From a bacterium (GTDB taxonomy: Bacteria; DUMJ01), in contig DUMJ01000007.1 in NCBI GenBank assembly GCA_012839925.1, positions 1 through 37,898 on the forward strand: a stretch of DNA of 37,898 nucleotides. The letters run 5' to 3'. Position numbers and translations under genes: made by a program. The notes under the pieces were generated by a model. The model saw only the letters and a list, made by a program, of their open reading frames with translations. It was not told where the DNA came from and did not search any database. Positions 15,066 through 24,883 of this stretch are shown piece by piece; position 1 is the first letter of the stretch; the number at the start of each line of letters is the position of its first letter.

Positions 15066-17557
15066 GAAACATCCCTTCCACAACAGTATTTATATTTTTT
15101 CCCACTACCACAGGGGCAGGGGTCATTTCTTCCTATCTTCTTTACCCTTACAGATTTTTTCTGAGTATTGTTATGGGTAGCTGAGACCATGGCAACAGGT
15201 TTATGTTCAATACTCTCAGTTTTGATCTCCAGCTTCATAAGTAATCTGGAGATATCCCTTCTCATACTGGAGAGCATATACTGAAACATCTCATAGGCTT
15301 CTCTCTTATATTCTATAAGGGGTTCTCTCTGTCCATATGCCCTCAAACCTATCCCCTCTTTAAGAGAATCCATATTCTCCAGATGCTCTATCCAGTGGGT
15401 ATCGAGGGCTCTGAGCATAATAAATATCTCCGCCTGTCTCATTAAGTCCGATCCTAACCTTTTTTCCTTCTCATCATAATGGGACACTATCCTGTCCCTG
15501 CATAAGTTCACTATCTCATCGTAGGAAGACTCTTTTATCTCATCAGTAGATATATCTATGTCAAATATATCTTTTACTTCACTGATAAATCCTTCAATAT
15601 TCCATAAATCTTTACGATTCTTAGGTATGTACGCTTCCGCCATCTCCAGAAGACAGTCATTCATAAGAGAAATAACAGAAGACTTTAAATCTTCCCCCTC
15701 AAGGATCTTCTTCCTCTCTCCGTATATGACTTTTCGCTGGGTTTCCATAACATCATCATATTCCAGAAGTTGTTTACGTATATCAAAGTGGTACGACTCT
15801 ACCTTTTTCTGTGCGTTCTCTATGGCTTTAGAGATAATCGAATGTTCTATGGGTTGATCCTCATCCACCCCCAATTTATCCATAACTCCCCTTATCTTAT
15901 CTGAACCAAATAATCTCATCAGCTCATCTTCTAACGATATATAGAATCGTGAAGAGCCAGGGTCTCCCTGTCTTCCAGCCCTTCCTCTTAGCTGATTATC
16001 TATTCTCCTTGACTCATGTCTCTCTGTACCTATGATATGGAGACCTCCAAGTTCTACCACCCCATCACCCAGGACTATATCTACCCCTCTACCTGCCATA
16101 TTTGTAGCTATAGTAACACTACCTTTCTGACCAGCATTGGCTATGATTTCTGCTTCTTTTTCATGATATTTGGCATTCAAGACCTGATGAGGTATACCAA
16201 GTCTCTTCAGCATAGAGCTGAGGAGTTCAGATTTTTCTATGGATCTGGTCCCAACAAGGACAGGTCTTCCGATCTTATATAGCTCGGCGATCTCATTGAT
16301 TATAGCCCTGACTTTAGCCTTCTCAGTCTTGTATACCGCATCGGGATAATCTATCCTTATCATAGGTTTATGGGTGGGTACAACGATAACCTCAAGTCCA
16401 TATATCTTTAAGAATTCATCTGCCTCAGTAGCAGCGGTACCTGTCATACCGGCAAGCTTTTTATACATCCTGAAGTAGTTCTGCAGGGTTATGTATGCAA
16501 GGGTCTGTGCCTCCTGTCTTATCTTAAGCCCTTCTTTTGCCTCTATAGCCTGGTGTATCCCATCACTGTATCTTCTACCATACATAAGTCTACCGGTAAA
16601 TTCGTCTACTATAATTACCTCTCCATCCTTTATCACATAATCTACATCCTTTTTGAAGAGTTCTTTCGCTTTAAGTGCTGCCATAAGATATGATGGATAA
16701 TCTATATCTCCCACCTCGTACAGATTATCTATATTGAGCATCTTCTCCACTTTCCTGACGCCTGCTTCTGTAAGAATAACGGTCTTAAGTTTCTCATCTA
16801 CGGTATAATCCATATCTCTTACCAGATTCCTTGCTATCTGGGCAAACTGATAGTATAATCTTGTCGGCTTATCAGCTACCCCGGAGATAATAAGAGGAGT
16901 CCTGGCTTCGTCTATCAGGATACTATCAACCTCGTCAACTATAGCATAATTGAAGCCTCTCTGTACAAGTTCATCCCTGCTTAAAGCCATATTATCTCTA
17001 AGATAATCAAAACCAAACTCAGTATTTGTTCCATAGGTAATGTCAGAATTATAGGCATCTCTTCTCTCAGCTGGGCTGGAATCGTGCTGCAAGAGTCCAA
17101 CCTTAAGCCCCAGGGCTTCATATACAGGTCCCATCCAGTATCTATCTCTTTTTGCCAGATAGTCATTCACTGTGACTATGTGCACCCCTTCTCCGGTCAG
17201 TGCATTTAGATAGGCAGGCATTGTTGCAACTAAAGTCTTCCCTTCCCCCGTCTTCATCTCTGCTATTTTGCCCTCATGGAGTACGATAGCCCCTATGAGC
17301 TGGACATCAAAAGGTCTCATATTGACCTTTCTCCGGGCAACCTCCCTAACAACGGCAAAGGCAGGGACCATTACATCATCCAGTGTAGCTCCATTATTTA
17401 ATTTATCCTTAAACTCTAACGTTTTACCTGCAAGTTCTTCATCGGAAAGACGAGATATCTCATCTTCCAATTCGTTTATCTTTTCTACAATACGCCAGTA
17501 TCTTCTCAGTTCTCTATCTGAATCTTTTCCAATAAACTTTTCTAACAGTTTAAACAT
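15062..17557 (-). CDS. secA: Preprotein translocase ATPase SecA
   Basis: 831 residues, normal for the family. Walker A is [10 protein letters not shown] (101-110, GEGKT 104-108); Walker B is [20 protein letters not shown]; motif [13 protein letters not shown] and the [23 protein letters not shown] arginine-finger region are present. The C-terminus ends with a SEC-C zinc-binding motif ([16 protein letters not shown]), which binds SecB or ribosomes in other bacteria. SecA drives post-translational export through SecYEG. The start follows GAGGAGAG at about 8 nt. Its stop overlaps the prfB GTG. Confidence 0.97.
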   Translation of the reverse strand: MFKLLEKFIGKDSDRELRRYWRIVEKINELEDEISRLSDEELAGKTLEFKDKLNNGATLDDVMVPAFAVVREVARRKVNMRPFDVQLIGAIVLHEGKIAEMKTGEGKTLVATMPAYLNALTGEGVHIVTVNDYLAKRDRYWMGPVYEALGLKVGLLQHDSSPAERRDAYNSDITYGTNTEFGFDYLRDNMALSRDELVQRGFNYAIVDEVDSILIDEARTPLIISGVADKPTRLYYQFAQIARNLVRDMDYTVDEKLKTVILTEAGVRKVEKMLNIDNLYEVGDIDYPSYLMAALKAKELFKKDVDYVIKDGEVIIVDEFTGRLMYGRRYSDGIHQAIEAKEGLKIRQEAQTLAYITLQNYFRMYKKLAGMTGTAATEADEFLKIYGLEVIVVPTHKPMIRIDYPDAVYKTEKAKVRAIINEIAELYKIGRPVLVGTRSIEKSELLSSMLKRLGIPHQVLNAKYHEKEAEIIANAGQKGSVTIATNMAGRGVDIVLGDGVVELGGLHIIGTERHESRRIDNQLRGRAGRQGDPGSSRFYISLEDELMRLFGSDKIRGVMDKLGVDEDQPIEHSIISKAIENAQKKVESYHFDIRKQLLEYDDVMETQRKVIYGERKKILEGEDLKSSVISLMNDCLLEMAEAYIPKNRKDLWNIEGFISEVKDIFDIDISTDEIKESSYDEIVNLCRDRIVSHYDEKEKRLGSDLMRQAEIFIMLRALDTHWIEHLENMDSLKEGIGLRAYGQREPLIEYKREAYEMFQYMLSSMRRDISRLLMKLEIKTESIEHKPVAMVSATHNNTQKKSVRVKKIGRNDPCPCGSGKKYKYCCGRDVS

Positions 17558-17569
17558 AGTAACTCTCCT

Positions 17570-20500
17570 CTAGAAGCTTATTACCACCCTTTCTCTATCC
17601 TTAGATACTATCCCTTCTATAAAAGCTTTATACTCTTTATAGATGTCAGGGGGGATAAGTATGCTTCTAATTTGAAAGACTCTCTCCACCTTCAGGATAT
17701 TCCCTTCAACTGTAAACTTCACACTGTAATATCCGAATGACTTATCAAAGACCAGATCTTCGGGAAGATGAACGATCTTACAGTTATCCGGGAGTTTATA
17801 GTTAATAATATCTCTGGTGGTGTAAGGAGACCAGTAATTTATAGGATAAACTCTCTCCTCTTTAGCCACAGACTCGCTTGTTTCAAGCCTCTCCATAACA
17901 GATGGCAAGAAGGACAGTGTATTTCCCACCACATCTGCATATCCAAGAGCTTTAAAGCTATACTTCTCCCATACATCAGAATTTAAATCTCTCAGATTAG
18001 AGATTTCATATCCACCAAGAATTGCATTGGGGATAAATGCACGTAAAGACCATTCCAAATTTTCTCTTATCTCCCTGTCACTTGCAGATTTCCATACATT
18101 TCTCAGATAGGTATCATAATAACCCTTCATCGTAATATAAGAAGTGCCTTCAATACTTCCATCCTTTGATAAAGAGACATCTATAAGTCTTGTCTTCTCA
18201 TTATCCTCTGGCTTATCTAAAGGTATATCCACCAGAACTGGTTTTCCATCCTCTATCAATAGTGCCTTTGTCCCCTGATCCATTGAGGGTATATATCCAA
18301 AACGGGTATCTTCAGCCGTCCCATCCAGAAAATATAGCTTTCCATCAAGTTTTATGGCACATATCGCATGGTCAAACTGAAAACCTGGAGATTCTAAAGG
18401 TAGCGAGCCTATATATCTGGTTCTGACCAGTACATAATGGGCAGGGACATCTATCTCTCTGAGCATTGATATGAGGAGTGTGGCTTTATCTTTACAATCT
18501 CCATACTTATACTTGAAGACCTCACTTGCCTGGTGTGGCATAAGACCACCTATACCGAATTCAAGTCCCACATATCTGACCTCATTGGTGACAAAATAGT
18601 ATATCGCCTTTACCTTATCCTCAAGCGTCTTCTTATCTTTTGTAAGCTCAATCACCTTAGCTTTTATAGCCTCGTCAGGTTTGGTTTTGGGGGTGGTTAT
18701 ATCATAATACCAGCCAGCTACCTCCTTCCAGTCCTTAAAAGTAGTTATCTCCAGTCTGGGAACAATATCAGCTAGAGGTGGCATATAATCCTCCTGAATA
18801 ATTTGAGGGGTATTTTTTGCCTCCCATATATATGTAACGGAATTCCCCTTTTCCTCTATCTCAGGAGATATATCGCCATTATATACCTTATAATAAATCT
18901 CCATCCCCTTTGGAACGGTCAGGGAATATCTGGATATCATCATTGGATCAATGTCCTGGAAGAGAAATTCGTCCTGAAAGTGCCTTCCCAGAGGACCTCT
19001 ACCAAGCTCATCTACGGTATAGGCATACTCTATGATGGCATTATTCTCGAGGGCAGGCATAGAGATTACCTTAGCCATAGCATCAGAATAAAGATGGTAG
19101 CCCTCTGCCAGTGACACATCATTTATAGCAGTAGCCTCCACTTCAGTCCCATCTGGTTTTATAGTCCTGGCTCTGAGTATCTTCACCCTCTCCCCTGAAA
19201 GGTTATATGGGATATAAACCTCTCCGTACATCTCTCTTCCTCTTTCATTCAGAATCTTTATCACCTTATGATACGTAAGAGAGGATGTTCCGTCAGGTTT
19301 AACTATCCTTTCTCCGCTATCAAGGATAATTATGGCTGAGGCATCTGGATAATCCTTCTGGGTAGGGGTACTGGTAATCAAATTTGAGATATCTGCAAGG
19401 GTATAGCTCTCTTCCTTAATAAAACTCAGATAGTCCTTTAGAGCTACATTTCCAGGTTCTATTTCTATAGCCTTTTCCCAGTATATTATTGCCTGTTCTT
19501 TCTGTTCCAGCTCATAGTACAGATCTCCCAGATATTCATATATTGCAGGATAAAATGGTGAGATCTCACTCGCACTCTCAAGGAGGGAGATTGCTTCAAC
19601 AAACATCTTAGACCTCGTATAGAGGTCTGCCAGATATAGATAAAGGGTTATATTATACGGTTCCTTTTCCAGTCTTTCCTTTGTTACCGATATTGCATCT
19701 TCATACCTTCCACTATTCTTATATATTGAGCTCAAGTTGCTGGAAGCACTGACAAATGTACGGTTTAAGGAGATAAGCTTCTTGTATATATTAACCGCAT
19801 CATCATACCACCCCCTCTGCTCATAGATGAGCCCCTGTACATAATTGCTGAGAGGATGATCTGGATTGATACTCAGTGCTTCAGATATAACATCCTCAGC
19901 ATCCTTTATCCACCCTCTTGCTAGATAAGTCCATGCCAGATAAGAATAGATCTGTGGATAATCGGTACTGTATCTTATACTATCCTGGAAAAACCGAATA
20001 GCCTCTTCATATAATCCCTTACCATACCTGTTCCATCCCAGATCCACATAAGCCTTAACAAAGTCGGGGATAGAAGATATAACTCTTTTTAACTCGTTTA
20101 TCCCTCTATCTGATTCTCCTTCATCCAGATATGTTATCCCCAGGAAGTATCTGGGAAGAGCAGAATCGAAAATATCTATAGCCTTGAGGAAGGACTTTTC
20201 TGCTTTATCCCAAAGCCCTCTCCTTCTATAGATTATTCCAGCATACATCAGTGACCAATAATCCTGGGGGGTATCTTCTTCAAGAAGCTTATACTCACTT
20301 CCCTTAGTAAATTCCACAGGAGTGAGAGAATACTTTATTGTGGGGATACTGTTGCCATTATCATCTGTAACTCTGAGGACAAATTTCCAGGTACCTTCAT
20401 CTTCACATACCTTGACAAGAAGTTTATTCCATCCCTTGTGCAGCCTAACTTTTATCACATCCTGGTCCATATACATGGTCCTGTATGTATCCTGAGAGTA

Positions 20501-21217
20501 AACCACTGTATCATTCACCCAGATAGCCAAAGCGCCGGTACTCCCAGACCTGATAAAGACCTCCTGTTCAGAATCACTGTATAAAAATGTCAGAGCATAG
20601 GCAACCGCAGAACTGGATGGATACAGTAGATTTCCTAATTCCATAACACCATAAGTGGTTTTTGATGGGAACCACTTAACCTCCATTCCACTTTTGCCTG
20701 TATATATCTTATTAAGGTCGATTCCCTCTTCTGGAGGGAATACTTTATAAAACCCTGATCTTCCTACATTATCAAATGGACCTATTATGAGCCATTCATT
20801 GACAAGACCAAGCCTGGAGATACAATCCTCTGCAGATTTGTATTCGCCAAGTTTCAGTAAGTTCAAAGCCTTCTCCCAGTAGAGGGAGGACAATAAATCT
20901 GGACTTTTAACACTGTCAATTATGCTATCTATAAAGGGGATAGCTTCTCTGTATAATCCTTCCTCATCGTAAAGTTCACTGAGCAGATACCAGTAACTCA
21001 GAGAAGAGTAGCAATCCGGATTATCAGCTATTAACCTCTCCCAGTTTTGTATAACCTTCCGATGATTCCCCTTTACCCAGGCATCCCAGCCTTCAAGTTC
21101 GATGGGGTTGGGATTTTCTAAGGAAAACATTAGCCCTTTCTCCTGGGCAAAAGAGATGTTTGGAATAACCAGTAATAAAACTACCAGCAGAGCTATAATT
21201 CTATTTATCCTACGCAT
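17570..21217 (-). CDS. Large exported TPR / DUF3857 / transglutaminase-like protein
   Basis: 1215 residues. Signal peptide MRRINRIIALLVVLLLVIPNISFA, then TPR-like helices, a beta-sandwich resembling PA14/carbohydrate-binding modules (WLIIGPFDNVGR ... GWNKLLVKVCEDEGTWKF, about 145-290), about seven TPRs (330-590), a DUF3857 domain (about 625-800) and a transglutaminase-like core. The triad is C908 in YGDCKDKATLL, H950 in FDHAICAI and D965 in YFLDGTAED. A DUF3858-like beta domain ends the chain. DUF3857-transglutaminase proteins are envelope-located in Bacteroidetes and others; the reaction (peptide bond cleavage or crosslinking) is unknown. The ATG directly abuts the TAG of the DUF1015 gene, and 12 bp separate its stop from secA, so it is embedded in the operon. 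Confidence 0.87.
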   Translation of the reverse strand: MRRINRIIALLVVLLLVIPNISFAQEKGLMFSLENPNPIELEGWDAWVKGNHRKVIQNWERLIADNPDCYSSLSYWYLLSELYDEEGLYREAIPFIDSIIDSVKSPDLLSSLYWEKALNLLKLGEYKSAEDCISRLGLVNEWLIIGPFDNVGRSGFYKVFPPEEGIDLNKIYTGKSGMEVKWFPSKTTYGVMELGNLLYPSSSAVAYALTFLYSDSEQEVFIRSGSTGALAIWVNDTVVYSQDTYRTMYMDQDVIKVRLHKGWNKLLVKVCEDEGTWKFVLRVTDDNGNSIPTIKYSLTPVEFTKGSEYKLLEEDTPQDYWSLMYAGIIYRRRGLWDKAEKSFLKAIDIFDSALPRYFLGITYLDEGESDRGINELKRVISSIPDFVKAYVDLGWNRYGKGLYEEAIRFFQDSIRYSTDYPQIYSYLAWTYLARGWIKDAEDVISEALSINPDHPLSNYVQGLIYEQRGWYDDAVNIYKKLISLNRTFVSASSNLSSIYKNSGRYEDAISVTKERLEKEPYNITLYLYLADLYTRSKMFVEAISLLESASEISPFYPAIYEYLGDLYYELEQKEQAIIYWEKAIEIEPGNVALKDYLSFIKEESYTLADISNLITSTPTQKDYPDASAIIILDSGERIVKPDGTSSLTYHKVIKILNERGREMYGEVYIPYNLSGERVKILRARTIKPDGTEVEATAINDVSLAEGYHLYSDAMAKVISMPALENNAIIEYAYTVDELGRGPLGRHFQDEFLFQDIDPMMISRYSLTVPKGMEIYYKVYNGDISPEIEEKGNSVTYIWEAKNTPQIIQEDYMPPLADIVPRLEITTFKDWKEVAGWYYDITTPKTKPDEAIKAKVIELTKDKKTLEDKVKAIYYFVTNEVRYVGLEFGIGGLMPHQASEVFKYKYGDCKDKATLLISMLREIDVPAHYVLVRTRYIGSLPLESPGFQFDHAICAIKLDGKLYFLDGTAEDTRFGYIPSMDQGTKALLIEDGKPVLVDIPLDKPEDNEKTRLIDVSLSKDGSIEGTSYITMKGYYDTYLRNVWKSASDREIRENLEWSLRAFIPNAILGGYEISNLRDLNSDVWEKYSFKALGYADVVGNTLSFLPSVMERLETSESVAKEERVYPINYWSPYTTRDIINYKLPDNCKIVHLPEDLVFDKSFGYYSVKFTVEGNILKVERVFQIRSILIPPDIYKEYKAFIEGIVSKDRERVVISF

Positions 21218-22372
21218 CTATCTCATCTCCAAATTTAGATTATGATTATACAAAACTAGACCAGCCCCTATCTTAGGATAAAAATACGTACTCTTATGGG
21301 GGAGTCTATCCCCTTTCTCCACCACTTTCCTCACCGTATCCATAGAGGGAGGGGTAACAATAAAAGCCAGATCATAGCCTCCGCTATCCACAAGAGATAA
21401 CGCCTCTTCCATATTATGCGTATAATGTATGGTAAGTTCGCTGAAAGTTTCCAGAAACTCATGCAGGGAAACCACGTTGAGAGACTCTGTTCTGAACATG
21501 GAAAACTTGCCATACCTATAGAGATAACATATATTTTCATCTCTATTTAAATCAGGTCTTTCGACTTCTTCCAGATGGAAAGACCTTAAGATTGATTCGT
21601 CAAACTGCTCAGGTATCCCCTTAATAACCCTGTGAGTGGGGAGAAGACTCAGTCCTCCTGTATTGGCTTCCACCAGAAAGAACATTACAAAACTGTATGG
21701 ACCGGTCTTCTTTAACCTGGATTCCATTTCAATTTTATACTCAAGGGCGGTCTCATATCTATGGTGTCCATCAGCTATAAGAATGACCTTGTCCTCAAAC
21801 AGAGCCACCATCCCTTCCAGATCATCCTCCACTTCCCAGAAAGAGAAGTCTTCATCCTCAAATAGAGGTTTTTGAGACCTGGTATCTTCCCATATCCTGT
21901 TACTTGAATCAGAATCATCAAAATATATACCCAGGATGGGACTGATATTCGACCCGGTGGCTCTGAGAAGGTTCAGTCTATCTTCTTTGGGTTTTGGAAA
22001 CGTAAGTTCATGTGGAAGTATAACCCTTTTATCAAATGGTTCAAGTCTTACCGCTCCAAAGAGACCACGTAATACCCTCTCCTCCCCGTTTAAAATATAT
22101 CTTTCCTTATAGAGATAGAATCTGGCACCTTCAGCTGGGACCAGTATCCTATTCTTTACCCAGGACTCCAGTATCTTTCCTGCATTTATATACTTCTCTT
22201 CCCCTTCTCCAGATGGCAACTCTAGCCTGACTATATTATAAAGATGCCTATCATAAAGATTCTTATGTAACTCTGGAGGGATGGTATCAAAAGGAGGAGA
22301 TATTACGTCTTTTAAGTTATTTATAACCTCTCTATTATATGTAAGACCAATAAACGGTCTGACCTCTGCCAT
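21218..22372 (-). CDS. DUF1015 family protein
   Basis: 384 residues. Family marks: MAEVRPFIGLTYN at the start, VISPPFDTIPPEL (about 23-35), YLYKERY, ILPHELTFPKPKEDRLNLLRATGSNISPI, ILIADGHHRYETALEYK, and MFFLVEANTGGLSLLPTHRVIKG. DUF1015 proteins are widespread in anaerobes, often near serine or glycolysis genes; their reaction is not settled to my knowledge, and the conserved GHHRYETAL loop looks like an active site. It starts 4 bp after the SEC-C gene and directly abuts the next gene. Its place two genes after apgM hints at a link to 3-phosphoglycerate/serine metabolism, which is inference only. Confidence 0.88.
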   Translation of the reverse strand: MAEVRPFIGLTYNREVINNLKDVISPPFDTIPPELHKNLYDRHLYNIVRLELPSGEGEEKYINAGKILESWVKNRILVPAEGARFYLYKERYILNGEERVLRGLFGAVRLEPFDKRVILPHELTFPKPKEDRLNLLRATGSNISPILGIYFDDSDSSNRIWEDTRSQKPLFEDEDFSFWEVEDDLEGMVALFEDKVILIADGHHRYETALEYKIEMESRLKKTGPYSFVMFFLVEANTGGLSLLPTHRVIKGIPEQFDESILRSFHLEEVERPDLNRDENICYLYRYGKFSMFRTESLNVVSLHEFLETFSELTIHYTHNMEEALSLVDSGGYDLAFIVTPPSMDTVRKVVEKGDRLPHKSTYFYPKIGAGLVLYNHNLNLEMR

Positions 22373-22376
22373 AGTA

Positions 22377-23462
22377 TTACCGCATATCCTCTAAAGTAAT
22401 ATGTTCGCCTGCCACTTCTTTCAGTAATGCCTCAACAGCTTCCAATCTCTTTTTAGTTGGAGCCAATACCTCCAGATAATTCTTATCTACTCTAACTATA
22501 CCTATTCCGGGTTCTTCATCACTATCAATGTAATCCTCTTCTGGGGTTACTATTCCGGTATTATTAATTATAAGCTCACTTCTGGGATTCTTTAAACAGA
22601 CAAATATCTCCTGATCAGATGGGGTACGTTCCTTATAAAAGTAAGGAGAAAGCTGAAGTAAACTTATTACCTTGTTATAATCACTGACCCTGTATATTGA
22701 GCTTGCTATGTCTGCATCCTCTCCCTCACCTTCCGGTACAGTGAAATTTTTAATAAATAGATATAATCTATAGCCATATATTCTAAGTATTTCTTCTGTA
22801 GATGGATTATCACGTTTAAACGGTTCTATAAATCTATCCAGGACTTCTTCAAATCCATCGGGTTTACGTACCAGCCAGGGGAGAAAGACATATCCTGCAG
22901 AGTAAAAGTGGTCATATGGGACTAACCTACAAAAAATAACCATCCCGTTCTCTATGGAGGCAAGGTTTTCATCGAATACTGAATACTCCTTTTCAGAAAA
23001 CAGGTCTACAAACTTAGCCTTACCCAATTCCTTGACCAGATCCTTCACTTCATAGAGAGACCAGTATGTTCCATCAAACCTTCTGAGGATATTCTTCTCT
23101 TTCTCTGTAGCATCCCCTTCTTCAAGAAATAACTGCAAAGGGGTCTTCCCCTTCAGGACATATTCATTGAAGATAAACCAGTCCAGTGGCTCTTCCCACT
23201 CCTTCTTATTTCTTACCAGGTCCTCAAAACTCTCAGCTGAAGCAAGGTCTTTCCTTTCGAACTTGCCAGCGGTATCTTTGAAGAACTCCTTATAATTGGT
23301 AAATGTATGATAGGCTATCTTGTAATAGACAGAGAACTTCAATGAATCTATTGACAGAGACTCCTCAAGGAGTGGGAGACAGCACTTTTTATACTTTTTA
23401 CCACTACCACAGGGGCAGGGGTCATTTCTCCCTGTTTCGATGTAAGCTCGACTTATACCCAT
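22377..23462 (-). CDS. N-terminal SEC-C zinc-motif protein of unknown function
   Basis: 361 residues. A SEC-C motif ([18 protein letters not shown], about 11-28) is at the very N-terminus instead of the usual C-terminal place; four Cys can bind zinc. The rest is an acidic alpha/beta region without a motif I recognise (WFIFNEYVLKGKTPLQLFLEEGD, ILRRFDGTYWSLYEV, VRVDKNYLEVLAPTKKRLEAVEALL). The WFIFNEY...PLQLFL segment resembles other SEC-C-bearing cytosolic proteins. The start is 10 bp after apgM with GAAGAA as a weak Shine-Dalgarno sequence. SecA five genes down carries the same motif at its C-terminus, so both might contact the same partner (ribosome or chaperone); that is a guess. Confidence 0.78.
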   Translation of the reverse strand: MGISRAYIETGRNDPCPCGSGKKYKKCCLPLLEESLSIDSLKFSVYYKIAYHTFTNYKEFFKDTAGKFERKDLASAESFEDLVRNKKEWEEPLDWFIFNEYVLKGKTPLQLFLEEGDATEKEKNILRRFDGTYWSLYEVKDLVKELGKAKFVDLFSEKEYSVFDENLASIENGMVIFCRLVPYDHFYSAGYVFLPWLVRKPDGFEEVLDRFIEPFKRDNPSTEEILRIYGYRLYLFIKNFTVPEGEGEDADIASSIYRVSDYNKVISLLQLSPYFYKERTPSDQEIFVCLKNPRSELIINNTGIVTPEEDYIDSDEEPGIGIVRVDKNYLEVLAPTKKRLEAVEALLKEVAGEHITLEDMR

Positions 23463-23472
23463 ATTTCTTCGA

Positions 23473-24759
23473 TTAATCTTCTCCTTTCCCTATCAACTTA
23501 ACAAAAAGGGGCATTAACTGATTACCTAGGAGTCTGCCAAGAGAACCTTTAGAACACTCTCTCTCTGAATAATTTAAAGTCCCATCGCTTTCTATCCCTG
23601 CTCCAACAATTAATAGAGGGACAGGGTCATCTGAATGAGCCCTGAGATCACAGGGGGTGGAATGATCAGCGGTAATCGCCATCACCACATCAGATAAGTT
23701 TATCCTAGGTAATAGACCTCCAAAGAAATACTTATCTATTGCAGAGATACTATCCCTCTTCTCGATAGCCTTTCCATCATGTCCTGGGATATCAGGACCT
23801 TTGAGGTGTATATAGAGGGCATCGTACCGATTCATATATTCTACAGTCTTCTCCACTCTCAGAGGATAATCAACTTCAGGATCACCGGTAGGTTCAGGTA
23901 ACTCCACAATATCCATTCCTGTAAGCATAGCTATACCCATTTCTACAGGCATCTCGGCAAAACAGGCAAAGTTTAACCCGAAGAGCTTTTTTATATCAGG
24001 AAACTGTGGAAGTCTATCACCCGCATCTCTGGTAAGTATAACATTCCCCATCATCTTACCCTGAGCTTTTCTCTTAAGATTCACCTCTGCATTATTCAAG
24101 ACTATATGACTTTTCTCTACAAACTCGTTAGTCAGATCTGCAGCCATCTTAGCCTCTATACTATCATCCAGTGGCTTGCATACCTGTAGATATGGCTCAA
24201 ACTTTTCCTTGGCAACACCAAAATAACCTATCTTGTCATAGGCAGGGTCGGTATTCGTAATATTGGCAGATAGTGGACCCTCCTTACATCTTATCCAGAG
24301 GACCCCTCTATGCCCGACCGTACTTACAAACTTGAATTCTGCCGGATGACTTGTCAGCTTTACCTTGTTATTCACCTCTTCAGCCAGAGCCTTAGCCTCT
24401 TCTGTGCTCAGATCTCTCCCTGCTCTCCTGTCTGAGAGATATCTATTTTCATCCATAGTTGCAAAGTTTACTCTGAAAGCAAGGTCACCGGGCTTGACAT
24501 CAATGCCAATAGCATAGCACTCCAGCGGACCACGTCCTGTATAATATTTTTCTGCATCATAACCCAGGATGCTTATAACCGCTATATCAGACTCCGGAGC
24601 TATCCCTGGTCCCACAGTATCTACAATACCACTCTTACCAAGACTGGCCAGTTTATCCATATTTGGAGTTTCGGCAGCTTCTAACGGAGTTTTTCCATTC
24701 AGGTCTCTGCATGGTCTGTCTCCTAATCCATCAAGTACTATGTATAATAATTTATACAT
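23473..24759 (-). CDS. apgM: Cofactor-independent phosphoglycerate mutase, archaeal type
   Basis: 428 residues. Opens with LLYIVLDGLGDRPCRDLNGKTPLEAAETPNMD, a metal-binding Asp region of the alkaline-phosphatase superfamily. APESDIAVISILGYD (54-68) carries the probable catalytic Ser (S57), followed by YYTGRGPLEC and FRVNFATMDENRYLSDRRAGR. YIHLKGPDIPGHDGK and ITADHSTPCDLRAHSDDPVPLLI are the C-terminal metal-binding motifs. It interconverts 3- and 2-phosphoglycerate in glycolysis/gluconeogenesis. GAGGTGA 4 nt before the ATG supports the start. It is the first gene of an eleven-gene run that ends at 6387. Confidence 0.95.
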   Translation of the reverse strand: MYKLLYIVLDGLGDRPCRDLNGKTPLEAAETPNMDKLASLGKSGIVDTVGPGIAPESDIAVISILGYDAEKYYTGRGPLECYAIGIDVKPGDLAFRVNFATMDENRYLSDRRAGRDLSTEEAKALAEEVNNKVKLTSHPAEFKFVSTVGHRGVLWIRCKEGPLSANITNTDPAYDKIGYFGVAKEKFEPYLQVCKPLDDSIEAKMAADLTNEFVEKSHIVLNNAEVNLKRKAQGKMMGNVILTRDAGDRLPQFPDIKKLFGLNFACFAEMPVEMGIAMLTGMDIVELPEPTGDPEVDYPLRVEKTVEYMNRYDALYIHLKGPDIPGHDGKAIEKRDSISAIDKYFFGGLLPRINLSDVVMAITADHSTPCDLRAHSDDPVPLLIVGAGIESDGTLNYSERECSKGSLGRLLGNQLMPLFVKLIGKGED

Positions 24760-24798
24760 TCAATCACCTCTTTCTCAGTAGCTTTTTCAGTCTATTCA

Positions 24799-24804
24799 AT
24801 TATA
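24799..24804 (-). promoter_or_regulatory. Probable -10 box of the apgM-secA-prfB operon
   Basis: Perfect TATAAT on the minus strand, 39 bp before the apgM ATG. No good -35 at 16-18 bp, so this may need an activator or be a weak promoter. Confidence 0.5.
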
Positions 24805-24843
24805 ACATATAACTTAGATCACATTACTGTAACGATATAATTT

Positions 24844-24866
24844 GGGGAAGGATTTTGTCCTTCCCC
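24844..24866. terminator. Terminator hairpin after the alcohol dehydrogenase gene
   Basis: GGGGAAGGA / TCCTTCCCC, a 9-bp stem with 5-nt loop, 17 bp beyond the ADH stop. On the minus strand it is followed by AAATTATAT rather than a clean U run, so termination may be partial. Confidence 0.7.
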
Positions 24867-24883
24867 AGTATTTTGGTCGTAAT

